Part shown: in pieces, positions 35,420 to 46,395 of the stretch
Layout of the letters: each line of letters opens with the position of its first letter
Numbering within the stretch: position 1 is the first letter of the stretch
DNA from: Metallyticus violacea
Taxonomy: Eukaryota; Arthropoda; Insecta; Mantodea; Metallyticidae
Assembly: GCA_030762175.1 (NCBI GenBank)
Contig: CM060833.1
Span: 66,708,001 to 66,772,000 of the forward strand
DNA: 64,000 bases
Reading direction: 5' to 3'
Position numbers and translations under genes: made by a program
Notes under the pieces: generated by a model
Database searches by the model: none
What the model was told of the DNA's origin: nothing
Seen by the model: the letters and a program-made list of their open reading frames with translations, nothing else

Positions 35420-35702
35420 AGTCCCGGTGGTGTAGTTAATCCAAGATCGCGGGTTCAAATCCGGTCAGAACAGATGGATTTTTTTCCGGCGTATAAAATC
35501 CTAAGTATGGCTTCCTTCGGAAGCGAAGTAAAGCCGTGAGTCCCGTGTCGTAAATTTACAGCATGATAAAGAACCTCAAGCCTGAAAGAAGAGGCCTCTG
35601 AGCAAAATTTGTCGGCCGTTTCACACTGTCCCTGAATTGAATGGGATGCTGATGACCTGAGATGTTAAAGAGCGTCCGTAAATAAATCAAATAAAAAAAA
35701 TA
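35420..35702 (+). mobile_element. SINE A with a deletion in the tRNA-like head
   Basis: Starts gtcccggtggtgtag, then jumps to ttaatccaagatcgcgggttc: about 20 bases covering the anticodon region present in the 51.5-kb copy are missing. The body is otherwise complete (taaaatcctaagtatggctt, agtaaagccgtgagtcccg, gaagaggcctctgagcaaaa, ctgatgacctgagatgtt) and ends gtaaataaatcaaataaaaa. Flanks carry a near-perfect duplication taggtttgta (35407-35416) and taggattgta (35703-35712). Confidence 0.94.
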
Positions 35703-36060
35703 TAGGATTGTATTTGCTTTTTTCTCGATGCAAGCTTTTAGTTTATTCGTATCCCTTTGTAATAAAGTATTTATTGAAGAGACTAGACGAAAAAGTAAAT
35801 ACTTGTACTGGCATGTAGTTTATTTCTGTTTATCTTTATCTTTTGTCCCGATAAATAAAATAATGCAAACTATTTTAATTAAATTCGCTTAACAGTTTAC
35901 AGCAAGAACATGCCTTAGCTTCAGACCCTTACTCTGTTCAACGGTTATAATAGCTGTTGAGTGTGTATGTATATATGAACAGAAACTTTTACAAGTACAC
36001 ACTTATACAATCTTCGAATGTCTGGCAGACATACCGCCTCCCAGTCCTCTGCTTTTCACA

Positions 36061-36399
36061 ATACAGGGTGTAACAAAAATATTGGGACAAACTTTGGGAA
36101 CCAGCTCCTTACACTAACACTAGAAAAAAAAAGGTAATATAAACATATGCCATAAATTCTATTGAATGTAGTGTTCAACGACTTTCTCCGAATGATTCAA
36201 CAATTTAAATTTATTAAAAAACAAATAACTTATTCAAAACATGTGTGATCTTGAAGCTGATGTACATTGATTGTTGCCATGGATACTTTTTTTACATTTT
36301 TCTGCAGTTGAATTCGTAGTCAGTCAGTTTCTTATCTTTGATTTGTGTTCCAGTTCAGTTATTACATTTGAACAGCTAAATATAGCGGAATATTCAAGT
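36061..36399. other. Possible DNA-transposon terminus, no gene
   Basis: Starts with atacagggtgtaacaaaaat, the CAGGGTG-type end seen on many IS630/Tc1-like elements. No partner end was found, and the following sequence to 36400 has no coding signal. It may be the edge of a separate, decayed element beside the mariner. Confidence 0.3.
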
Positions 36400-37195
36400 C
36401 AGAACGGCCAAGTCGTTCGCACATCTCATGGAGGATACTCCATGTGCAGATGTTGTATGCGTATCTTCAACGTGTTCAAGGATTTTACCTGCCGATTAGC
36501 TACCTAGAGAAAACTTTTGCTGAGCGACGCGGCTTGAATGTACCGGGGCATTATCATGATAAAACATCTCCTTTTTGGCCAGTCTGGAACATTTTCCGCG
36601 ATCGCTGTATCTTCGAAAGTGATGTGTAGTGTCACCAGTGATGGATTTCCCCTTCTCCAAGTAGTCAATCAAGAGAATTCCTTTTGCGTCTTAAGAACTG
36701 TAACTGTCACCTTTCCAGCGGGCGGAACGCATTTCGTCCTCTTCGAAGTCGTTGTCTCTTGCGATCCACTGTTTAGACTCCGTTTCGTTTCTGATGTATA
36801 GACTGAATCTATGTTTCGTCCATAGTCACAAAACGTTGTAAAATATCGGTTGGCTTTTTCTTCTCCGGAGGAGCAGATGCGACCCCATCTTGCAAAGTAT
36901 TTCCGTGTGTAATTCATTATGCAAAACAAAAGATCCCTTCAATTGAGATGACCGTGACCTCTGCTAACTCGCGCACTTTCACTCGTCTATCAGCCAAAAT
37001 AATATTATTGGCTTACTCCATTGTTTTTAGCCTCACAACTTATTTTGGAGCTCCAGGGCATGGTGCATTTTCGATCGCTTGTTCTACTGCGCTTGAAATC
37101 ATTTACCCAAAGTCGAAAGGCTTCGTGGGAAGAGCATCCGTCCCTAATGTAGGCAAAATCTTCTCATGAATTTCCTTTGCGATTTTCCCTTTAGG
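36400..37195 (-). pseudogene. Mariner-like transposase remnant, C-terminus missing
   Basis: On the minus strand the frames give KGKIAKEIHEKILPTLG and FRLWVNDFKRSRTSDRKC (N-terminal HTH), LADRRVKVRELAEVTVIS (second HTH), VTMDET (first catalytic Asp, near 36820), ESKQWIARDNDF, GILLIDYLEKGKSITGD and FYHDNAPVHSS (second catalytic Asp, near 36560). These match mariner order exactly. Nothing resembling SPDLAPSDFF follows, so the third Asp and the C-terminus are lost. Frequent frameshifts; dead. Confidence 0.85.
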
Positions 37196-38119
37196 AGGAA
37201 AAAAAATCAATCACACCACTTATCAATTTTACACAATCACTCAAACTCTTACAATGAATTAGTATCAGAATGATTGTGGGAATAGAATATTGATACACAG
37301 AAGGCAAATATGATAAATATAAACAAGTGCGTATGACTTGGATTGTACCTGGAACCGCGTCGAACGTTATCTTTCAATAATAACTTACAAAACAGACATT
37401 TCCGGATTTATGTTTATACGATTTTTTATTTTGGTTTTGATGTAGGAACTCGCCCCCAACGTTTGTTACAACATTTTTGTTACGCTCTGCATAATACAAA
37501 GGTTTTTTCAGCTCAACTCAAATGTAAAATTATACGTTATCGTTATAATGGGGATTAATGCAATAGTGCATGTTTGAGCTGTTTGTACACAATAGTCTAA
37601 ATCTAAAATATTCTCCTCTCCTAGTGCCTAGTGCCTATGCTTAACCTAACCTCTTTACTACTTCTTCATTGACCATCCGATTATTCTTACAATTAAATAA
37701 AATTCTCCTAAACTCATAATTTGATGTTCTTTGAATATGTTCTTTGCTACTAGCTAATTTCCTTATCTTATGCCCTTTTTAATCATATTCTTTCTTCATT
37801 TCCTAATTGCTTAACTCTTAAATTGGAAATGAATAGCAAGCAATCTCTTTATCACCACAAACCAGACATATTTTTTGACCTACCTTCCTCTTATAATCTT
37901 CCATTCTCCAAATCCCTTTGGGACCAAGCCAGTTCTGACCATTCATTTTTATATTTTAAAGTCCAGTTTCAGCTGCATGTATAATTTAAGGGGTCTCTCC
38001 CAGTAATGATCATAATAATTGCCCTCCTATATCTACAAATCTTGCTCTAATTGCCCCGAAAAACCCCTCCACAAGTTATCCTTTCCAAACCAAACTTCTC
38101 CCATTCCATTGTTTACCAC
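37196..38119. other. No gene seen
   Basis: AT-rich, with pyrimidine-rich stretches between 37.6 and 38.1 kb. The 71-codon frame at 37343-37558 has no recognised motif. Confidence 0.4.
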
Positions 38120-38660
38120 CTGTTTTTACATACGGGGTGGGTGTAAATAAATTAGAGGCAACATGCTTATTACAGACATGTTATTGATCGTTCGATATGT
38201 ATCAAGCGTTGTCCTGTACTGTTTCCCAAATATGTAGTAATCGTTGCCGAAGTTCACCCTGGATGCGTAGCAAGGAGGGAATATTTGGAAACGTGGTGCC
38301 TGGAATAACCAAGTATATATGTGGAACTCATATGGGTTAATTTCCTTCGAGTACGGTGGATATTTCAAGAGCTCTGGCCAACTTTAGGAAGTGGACACGT
38401 ATGTCACACATAATCGATCGCATGTGATGCTGGAGTAGGGCCAATCTGCAGACTTCTCCCGACCTGCAAGAAATCCCTTGAACCATCGTGCAAACGTACG
38501 ATATGGTGGCTCATTGTTGCCAGGCGCTTCCTGAAACCCATCATGACACTAACATGAATTTTTGCCACGGACCATTTGATTTTTATCAAAGAACGCTGTT
38601 CCAGTTTCGAAACATTCTTTAGAGCATCTCACACGGCGCACGCTAATCAACCACCTATAG
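38120..38660 (-). pseudogene. Mariner-like element with its central part deleted
   Basis: On the minus strand from about 38650 the frames read SLIKIKWSVAKIHVSVMMGF and then YRTFARWFKGFLAGREKSAD, the N-terminal helix-turn-helix section of a mariner branch (YRTVARWV.AFR.GRES). About 100 bases later the sequence is already in the C-terminal block: PPYSKEINPYEFHIY, in place of PPYSPDLNPCDYHLF, then PNIPSLLRIQGELRQRLLHI. The first two catalytic Asp regions are absent. The copy is thus an internally deleted derivative of about 0.5 kb; its ends are not clear. Confidence 0.7.
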
Positions 38661-39090
38661 TAGTTTGCCTGCTGCTTTCGGCACTGCACACCTCGACACT
38701 GTTTCTAACTACGAATATCCAGCCTCTTCTTGCGCAACAGTATGTGCATACTCGCCTCCCAAAAACATTGCCACTCCTTTATTTACAACCCACATCCACA
38801 CTTCGTTGTCCACACATTTTTCTTGATGCTTCAAACACTCCTTTAGGATGTGGCCGTCTAGAAGCTAACCAAGTTAACTAATCTTTACTACTCGCCATCC
38901 CTCTAATGCTAACTTTCCCCATTTCCATTATGGTTCTTACACAGACAGTATTCATGGGAACACAAACATTCTTAATATTCTGCTAATTTTTTTCATCATT
39001 TTCATCAATTTCAAACAGCTCACTTTCACAAGAATATCTTGGTTATACCATATCCCTTTATGTACTTTCCACACATATTACATACAAACC
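38661..39090. other. No gene seen
   Basis: Relatively C-rich on the plus strand, with a 101-codon frame (38576-38881) mostly of low-complexity Pro/Leu/Thr character and no motif. Confidence 0.35.
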
Positions 39091-39382
39091 GCCACGGGTG
39101 GCCGAGGTCGTTAAGGCACGGACTCGTGAGCGGGAGGTCTGCGGTTCGAATCCCGCCAGGACCGTCCTCCCTGACTGGGGTTTTTTCCAGGTTTTCCTCA
39201 GTCTTCATAACTGGCAAATGCCGGGGAGGTACCTAAACTTAGGCCTGGAACGCTTCCTTCCTTAAAAAAAAATATCCTTTCCCAATTTATCATTTCATCT
39301 CATGTATCATCAGTGTCCACCGCCTGTGGTGCCTCAGTAGTGAAAACGGGCGTTAAATACTACTCAAAAAAAACAAAAAAAA
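39091..39382 (+). mobile_element. SINE B, best-preserved full-length copy
   Basis: The reference copy of this family in the window. The head gccacgggtggccgaggtcg, ttaaggcacggactcgtgag, cgggaggtctgcggttcgaa, tcccgccaggaccg has both A and B boxes and resembles a class II (Ser/Leu-type) tRNA. The body includes tttttccaggttttcctcag and gcaaatgccggggaggtacc, and the 3' end reads aaaacgggcgttaaatacta followed by an A tail. A perfect 13-bp duplication acacatattacat occurs at 39071-39083 and 39383-39395; five extra bases lie between the left copy and the head. Confidence 0.96.
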
Positions 39383-39492
39383 ACACATATTACATCCCTT
39401 GCAGGTGCGATAAACAACTTTAAATACTTTCATACCAGGTATATTTTCTGAAAGCGTCATTTGTTCATGCTCGTTCCACTCACCTAGGCGGG

Positions 39493-39800
39493 TTTTTTTT
39501 TTTTTCGTTTTTTTTTAATTTTATTTTAGGACTCTCTTTAACATCTCAGGTCATCAACGTCCCATTCAATTCCGGACGTGAAACGGCCGACAAATTTTGC
39601 TCAGAGACCTCTCTTTCAGGCTTCAGGTTCTTTTTCGTGCCGTAAATGTACGACACGGGACCCACGGCTTTACTTCCCTTCCGAAGGAAGCCATATTTAG
39701 GATTTTTACGCCCGAATAAAATCCATCGATCCTGGCCGGGTTTGAACCCGCAACCTTGGGTTTAGAAGGCACGTACGGTTACCACTACACCACCAGGACC
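39493..39800 (-). mobile_element. SINE A, full-length copy with T-run (A tail on minus)
   Basis: Minus strand: head ggtcctggtggtgtagtgg (39800-39782) with intact A box, tacgtgccttctaaacccaa, B box gggttcaaacccgg, then the complete body and a tail of taaaataaaatt plus A run at 39493-39530. Likely flanking duplications acctaggcgggttt and ctccaggcggttt are imperfect. It lies 110 bp from a SINE B of opposite orientation. Confidence 0.94.
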
Positions 39801-42075
39801 TACTCTCCAGGCGGTTTAATTTAATTGAAAGACACATTGAATATCCTTTTCTTTCATTTACTATGCTTCTCTTTCTTAAACGCATTTCATTGTTTAAATA
39901 CTATCACTTTTGTTGTACCTATCATTAACTTTCAGCCCAGTTCCAACAAAGTAATAATTGTTCTCTCTAGATTCAGATATTTAAGTACATGAATCATACA
40001 TAGCGGATCTTTCGTTTTAAGTATCACGTAATCATCTGCATCAAAACAAACAAAAGAGGTTGCTATGCAGCAACTGAGTCATTTCCGTCGCATCAAATAA
40101 ATTGGACAATTGCTGCTGCAGACGTATAAATATTCTTAACTAACAAGCGCTTACTTAATTACGATGTAATAACTCTAATATGTGAATTAAGGAATGTGCG
40201 TTTTATCACACATACATTTAATTAAGTCGTATTAAAATTGCTGAGCTGATTGATGATACAGGCGAGGAATTGATACAGTGCCGAGAATATAAGCGGAAAA
40301 CAAGGGATATCAGGAGAAGACTGTAGTAAAGTAAAACATCTAAATGCTAAAGCGGAATAGATTTAATTTTAAGAACATAACATTTTGACCCATATTAAAT
40401 CAAAATAGCGATAGGTAGAGAAATGATCAAGTAAGCAAATATTTTAGAATTTTAATAACAAACGGAATAAATGTATGGGAGGAACAATAAGAAACATTCT
40501 AATATGAAAAATAGACTTGCATTTTTACATTGCACTAGCTTTTATTTCCAATAGTGTTAAACGAAAAGGGACCATATGCTCAATTTAGCTAAAGCGGAAT
40601 AAGCTGAGAGAAATGTTCATGTGCGGACTTCAGGACATCATAATATAGTATACGATGTTCTGTAGCTGAAATTTGGCTTTTAAGTTGGAATGCCAAATTA
40701 AATTACCAGATAAATTCATTTTAAAAAAATAAATACTAAGTCTAAACTTAGTAATGCTTGGAGAAAAATAATATTAATATTGAATTAATTATTAAAAAAC
40801 AATATATGTAATATCTATAAATTGTGGAAAAATATTTAAAAAAACAAGATTATGGTTTATTCCTAATACGACAAGAAGCAGAGTAAATTAAATTGTTTAA
40901 ATTAAACGATATTTTAAAGCTTAAACAAAAATAAATCCAGAGATTTAGAAAATTAGTATAGAACTATTAAAATATCCCGCTAACCAAACAAAAAATGGAT
41001 ACCAATTATAAAATTGTGCTGACACAAAATGATATGCTAAAGAATAGAAGACATTAATACTGATTAATATAAATTCTTGTGAAAACTAACACACTTAATA
41101 GCGTCTATAAATTATATGTTATTATTTCCAGAATATAGCAGTGGAGCAATAAATAGGATTAAGAAAAATAACATCATGTAATGGTAATGTGTTCATAGTA
41201 ATCAAAAGTTGAAAAACATGGGAAATATAAAAAAGAAAACACATTTATGTATACATAAATTATTCATTATATCCATCAGAATGATGAAGTGAGACAGTGT
41301 GGGACAAACCCGCTATTACTTTGCATTTAATCGTGATTATAAAAATAAAATGACACAACAATGACCTTTGTATTGTAAACTCTGGCTAAGATAAGAATGT
41401 AACACAATAGATATTATTTATTTTTATATTGCTCATATTGTAAAACGGGAATAATTTTATAGAAATGAACCAATATCTATATTAACAATTTTATTTGCTA
41501 GCGAAGATGAAAATATATAAAACGGACAGTGTTCTATAGGGACATATATAGCTAAAAGCTATACTTTTGTTATATCCCTTGCAGTTCACAAACTTTACCT
41601 GTTTGTCAAAAACATATAGTGTGAAGTAAAATTATCATTGAAAGAAGAACAATAGCTCAAACGACTTTGATGCCCTCAGTTGACAATTTATTAATGTAAA
41701 TCATATATATTGAACTTACTATCAACAGTGAGCAATATTTGGGAAACTGATAAAGGATATTAAACAATAAAAGAGAGAAAGAAATTAAATGTTATAAAAT
41801 AAGAGACATAAGTTAATGTTTATACGATATGAAAATTGAATCATCAGAGAAAAGTACTAAGAAAGAACTTCAGAAATGACATTTTTAATAAATTTAACAA
41901 AAGATCGATTAGCCTGTATATAAGAAATTAAGAAACAACGTTAAAAGTTTTAATAACATTGATAATAAAAAGTATAGAGAAAATGGTGCTAGTATATGAA
42001 GAAAATATATTTTGAAAATAAGCCAAATGGCAATGGAAGGAAAAGAAACAATAAAATACCCAACGATTATTATAA
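39801..42075. other. A-rich, strand-asymmetric domain; no gene identified
   Basis: From about 40.2 to 42.1 kb the plus strand is conspicuously rich in A (and G over C), with long runs such as aaaaaacaagatt and gaaaagaaacaat. Strand-biased A-richness is common in old LINE or retrovirus-like coding strands, but I could not find a reverse transcriptase motif in any frame. Confidence 0.35.
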
Positions 42076-42267
42076 TACCTAATTGAAAGTGAACAAGAAG
42101 TAGAAGATGAAATAGAAGAACAGAAAGAAATAATCACCAGGGGAAATACCGGAGAAGCTCTCTGGATACTCCAGATCATATCTCCGATGATTAATGTACA
42201 GAACGGAGATGCCGACGAAAGATCCACGCCATTACTCTGGGGTATTCTGTGGGGATCGCATAGTTGA
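42076..42267 (+). other. Open frame of 63 codons without ATG, possible exon or element remnant
   Basis: Open from the codon after a stop at 42073-42075 to the stop at 42265-42267. It is acidic at the start (SEQEVEDEIEEQKEIITR) and then switches to a hydrophobic/Trp-rich end (GEALWILQIISP and TPLLWGILWGSHS). The local base composition becomes more balanced than the A-rich block upstream. I recognise no family. It could be an internal exon, a C-terminal retroelement remnant or chance. Confidence 0.15.
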
Positions 42268-42589
42268 CTGAGTCAACAACGGATACTGACCTCTGTTCAC
42301 CATTCTATATTAAGATCTCAGCTGTGATCATGCATGGATGCCCTACTTGGAAGAGAGCTTTCCATCTCTCTAACAAACTTTCCGAATGAGTTGCAATCTT
42401 ATTTCTGCGACTAACAATAACAATGAAGAATGCTATGGTAGTTTATCACAGTAGCAAATATATAAATATACTATCAACAATTAGATATAGAAACTTCGTT
42501 GTTGAAACTGAGCTTTATATTTATGAATAGATGAAGAAATAAACAACAATTAAAGGCTAATGCTAGCCATCCATTGGAAGATGTAATTT

Positions 42590-42870
42590 GAGTTGTAGGA
42601 CTGCATACTGGTAGAAGCCAGTCTTCAAGGCCATATACCATATGTGCAGGTAGCAACTTGTAGTTAGTTTGAGGGAGGCTTTGTCAGTGAGTGCATCTAT
42701 GTGTTACTCGGTTTTTATGTACGGTACTTGTGTGAAAACGGATTCTTTCACAGAAGTAGAAGGTGATTCACAACAAAATGTGTTCCAGATAGAGGAACTG
42801 TTCGCCAACTTGTTTAAACGTTACGAGAGAGAGCAACTGTCAATGATAATAAACCTGTTCTAATCGACGT
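42590..42870 (+). pseudogene. Tc1-like transposase N-terminal remnant, copy 2 of a dispersed repeat
   Basis: Parallels 1035-1330: gactgcatactggtagaagc, then ggtagcaacttgtagtt, then a frame beginning VFMYGTCVKTDSFTEVE and, one frame over, CVPDRGTVRQLV. This resembles the (F)(L/M)Y..YVK.GS..KCRRKF...VP....I..LV HTH region of insect IS630-type transposases. No catalytic domain follows; an (ATT)n array begins 80 bp downstream. Confidence 0.4.
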
Positions 42871-42949
42871 ATTCTTACGGAAGTTGAAATACAGGAAGAT
42901 GAAATACAGAAATGTCTACGCTCAGGGGCATTATCAACACACGTTTGTG

Positions 42950-42950
42950 C

Positions 42951-43033
<83 letters not shown>

Positions 43034-43094
43034 GTTGTTGTTGTTATTATTATTGTTATTATTGTTATTATTATTATTATTTTATTATCATCAT
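42950..43094. repeat. Long (ATT)n microsatellite
   Basis: About 48 trinucleotide units: perfect from about 42951 to 43034, then interrupted by GTT units. Open frames of poly-Ile and poly-Leu over it are artefacts. Confidence 0.97.
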
Positions 43095-43898
43095 CAATAG
43101 TAGTAATATTATCATTATTATTAGTTTTAAATATAGTATAAATTCATTCACTTCGTAAAAATATAAATACTAAAATAAAAATACGAACTTTAAAAGAGGC
43201 GGCTTTATCTTATTTTTTTCCGGTTGCGAAGGCTTCATTAAGTAGTTAGGCTACGGCGGCCCGTAATTCAAATAACCTCACCGTGTATTTAAGCTTTTTA
43301 AAGATAATTGTTCTTGTTTTATTGCTGCTTGGCGTGATTGGAAGTTATGTAGGAATTTCCAAAGTAAGGATGGAATGACTAAATTTGCTTGATCTTTAAG
43401 TAGAGAATAAGATTTTGATCTTGAGGGATGTTTGTCACCAAAATCTAATTAAAAGAAAATATTAACTTTATTTAGTGTTTTACCAGTTTATCAAGGGTGT
43501 TTTAAAATATTTGATAAAATGGCAAATATAACACATTTTTCAAAATTATTTATATCGGCAAGTTTCTAAACTATTTATCCCTTGTATAAGTAGATTTAAT
43601 TAAACTGCAAAATCTTCACTGATGGTATCAATCCGTATTCTCGTAAATTTCTTCTCACCAATGTTTTAAAATTTCTGGTGTAGATGCAAGATCCGGGTGG
43701 GCAGTCAGGCGAACAAGGAATAAATCCAAAGCTCATTTCTTGCAAGCACATTTGTCATTGCGAGTGATTAGGTGTCCTGATGAAATAACCCAACTTAACT
43801 CTTGGCCATTTTCCCTTGAGTTCCATTTTGAAACGTTCCAACATATAAGATTCCCTCCGAAAACTTACTATTCCTTTTCCATCTAATGTAGAAATGTA
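43095..43898. other. No gene seen
   Basis: AT-rich. A word near 43252-43282 (gcggcccgtaattcaaataa) resembles one near 21208-21236 (gccggcctgcaattcaaata), perhaps two traces of another dispersed repeat. Confidence 0.35.
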
Positions 43899-44117
43899 GA
43901 CCCAAGGTTACGGCCAGGTTGAAGGATTTTTAGATCGTAAGTGTTATGCATGGCTTCCTTTGCAAAGGAAGTAAAAATGTCGGTCTCGTATATTTACGAA
44001 ACGTAAAAAAATCTCAAGCCTAAAAAAAGAGCCCTTTGAGCAAAATTTATCAGCTGTCCTGGGCTGAATGAAACGCTAATGTTACACAGTGTTCTTAAAC
44101 AAGCATAATAAATGAAT
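43899..44117 (+). mobile_element. SINE A, old degenerate 5'-truncated copy
   Basis: Starts within the head (gacccaaggttacggccagg) and continues with eroded body words: gtgttatgcatggcttcctt, aggaagtaaaaatgtcggtc, aatctcaagcctaaaaaaag, gagcaaaatttatcagctgt and gctaatgttacacagtgttc. Many more substitutions than the other copies, so probably the oldest in the window. Confidence 0.7.
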
Positions 44118-45184
44118 AACGAACAAAGGCATTTCCACTTCTATGGCTGCGGCTTCGGCTCAGGTGTGCAATGGTGGATTCATTGCAGATTGCTAATAAT
44201 TGAATTGCGTGCATTTTTAGCCCACAGATATCACCAAGCATGGCTTCGTGTACACAACTTGTTCATAAGCACTTTGTCTGTAGGATATTATGAACTGTAT
44301 AATTGAGTGTCTACAGCTTTAGTTATCTAGTGCACTTTCACTCGGCGGACTTTCATTATAATACCATAGATTATTTTATAACTTTGTAGTGATCACAATA
44401 GTTTGAAACGTGATTCATCTTCGGTGCATGTACGACCACGTTAAAACCCATTTAGTCAGAAATATATTATGTAAAATTTCCATGAGCTTGACTTGAATTT
44501 CTTTAATCACTGCATGGAATTCAGTTTTCCTTTCAGGCAGATGCGACATTGGACAATTGAAATGTTGACTACGCATCGGATCTGCTTGAAACTTTGTCAA
44601 GGACTGTTGCAAGTTGCTTGCCAGCAACGAAGCCACTTAATACTTTCAAACTATTCTCGTACTGCGATTTCTGATCTGTACGGTCAGAGGTGAGCTGAAA
44701 CGAGCGTTTCTGATAGCACACACGTATTCCCTTGTCATTTATTTGCCGAACTTCCAGCACGGTTGGTGGTACTGCATCATTCCCTCATCCTACCGCTGTA
44801 TTTCCTCTCGCAGTAATGACGTCATCTGAGCGTATGTAAAGTGGACACTTGTTCAACATCAACAGGGATGTTTATGAGAAGGCGCCTTCTATAGGTCGCG
44901 ATAGTGCTCTCTTTAGTGACTCGACCAACTTCGTTAACGCACATTTTGCACTCGCCTCTGTTCCTTCCTTCCTTTTTGAGGAACCTTTTGTTCTTCATCT
45001 CCCATCGTCATTTTCTGTCACTGTTAGGTAAACTGCTTTTAAGGCATTCTTCCACAGAACGCATTTTAACACGTTTATTTTTTGTTCTCAAATTATTTTC
45101 TTGTTTTATTCAACGTTTCATGTTTTTACCTAGCTCCACAATGTTATAATGAATAAAAACAACAGTAATCAGGAGGATAATAAA
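44118..45184. other. No identified gene; CRE octamer at 44817
   Basis: Frames at 44112-44306, 44415-44760 and 44849-45149 are open by chance or unknown. A perfect TGACGTCA lies at 44817-44824. Slightly GC-richer around 44.5-45.0 kb. Confidence 0.35.
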
Positions 45185-46060
45185 CATAATGGACGAAGAA
45201 AACGGAATATTTAAATTCGAGGGCTCTTCAATAAACAATGATGATATGTTTAGGCAACATGCAGTTACTCATGCTTATAGCTTTGACGATCATTTCAAAA
45301 GTAGTGCTTTTGTAATGGCGTTTCTGCCAGTTTTCAAAAACATGCAGGAAACTATTTTTGATGGGTTCTTTAGAATTGCCTCCACAGTCTTCACCACTGC
45401 TTCTGTGGATGGAGAACATCTTCCATGAAGGGTTTTCTTCAATTTGAGAAAAGGAAAGAGTCACACGGGGCTAAATGCAGATTATGGAGAGAGTGAGTGA
45501 TAAACTTCTCATTTATTTTTGTGAGATATTCAGCAACAACATTTGCGGTGTGCTGCCGTGCATTATCGTGGTACAACATCCAGATTGTTGCAGAGAAATG
45601 TGACCTTTTGCGTGTGATATGAACTCTGAAGCATTGCCTAGCTACAGTTGAACGAGGATAGCACATTCTAGTAAACTATTCCTTGAATGTCGAAAAATCA
45701 GATGAGGGAGATTTGCACACAGAGTTTTCCTGTTTGCTCTCAGGATAAAAATGATGTAGCCAAGTTTGATCAGCAGTGATTAGCATCTTCCTGTACGCGG
45801 ACGTCTTTTTGTTCCGAATCAGCAGTGCAGAGCGGCGGTGTTAATTTTCGTACGTTAAAGCACAAACCGGGTGCACTTTTCTTTGAAATTGATTGTTTTC
45901 CCTCTTAAACAATTTAAACCTCTTGGAATTGTGTTATAAAGATCTCTCCATAGGCCTCCTGTAATGTTGGTAAGGACTGAGCGAAAGCAGAGTTTCAGGG
46001 TAACATATTGTTCGTCGTGTCACCTCCATTTTGTTGTAGATGTCTTAACTTGCACACCTC
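45185..46060 (-). pseudogene. Mariner-like transposase remnant
   Basis: On the minus strand: an eroded N-terminus (about 46060-45850), then ITADQTWLHHFYPESKQE near 45780-45725 (first catalytic region, Asp in TADQTW), then a 75-codon frame (45666-45439) with LYHDNARQHTANVVAEYL (Asp at residue 34) and LAPCDSFLF (Asp at residue 69): again 34 residues between them, the mariner DD34D spacing. After a shift the end reads MFSIHRSSGEDCGGNSKEP and FLHVFENWQKR, matching the mariner C-terminus. This branch (ANVVAEYLTKIN) differs from those at 23, 29 and 36 kb. Confidence 0.88.
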
Positions 46061-46110
46061 TCATAGTCGGGAACCGGAAGTGACAATAATGAAACTAATA
46101 TCATTACTTT

Positions 46111-46395
46111 TGAATAGTGTTTAACACCCGTTTTTACTACTGAGGCACTACCGACGGCGGAGACCTATGGTACATGAAATGGAATGATATATTGGGAAAT
46201 GAGTGTTTTTTTTAAGAAAAGAAGCGTTCCAGGTCTAAATTTAGAGTACCTCCCCGTCATTTACCATTTATGAGGACTGACGAATTCTTCTTCTTCTTAT
46301 TTGGCGCTACAGCCCTGGATGAGCCTTAGTCTGAGGACTGGGTAAATACCTAGAAAAATCCTTAGTCAAGGACAGGACAGTCAAGGCATGTGATA
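46111..46395 (-). mobile_element. SINE B carrying a 52-bp insertion
   Basis: Minus strand: the 3' end aaaacgggtgttaaacacta (46110-46140), the centre gtactctaaatttagacctg and the block atgaggactga interrupted at 46280. The family sequence resumes at 46332 (tgaggactgggtaaatacct, then aatccttagtcaaggacagg). The head beyond about 46395 is decayed. Two rounds of insertion are therefore recorded here. Confidence 0.85.
46280..46331 (-). mobile_element. 52-bp 3'-end fragment of a retroelement
   Basis: Flanked by perfect 9-bp repeats tgaggactg (46271-46279 and 46332-46340) that are a single copy in intact SINE B. On the minus strand it reads gactaaggctcatccagggc, then tgtagcgccaaataagaaga with an (AAG)n ending, the form of a severely 5'-truncated LINE or SINE with a trinucleotide tail. 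I recognise the ending gcgccaaataagaagaag as a common type in insect repeats but cannot name the family. Confidence 0.75.

Noticed and set aside
42884..43141. Poly-Ile and poly-Leu frames
   Set aside because: They are translations of the (ATT)n array in different frames.
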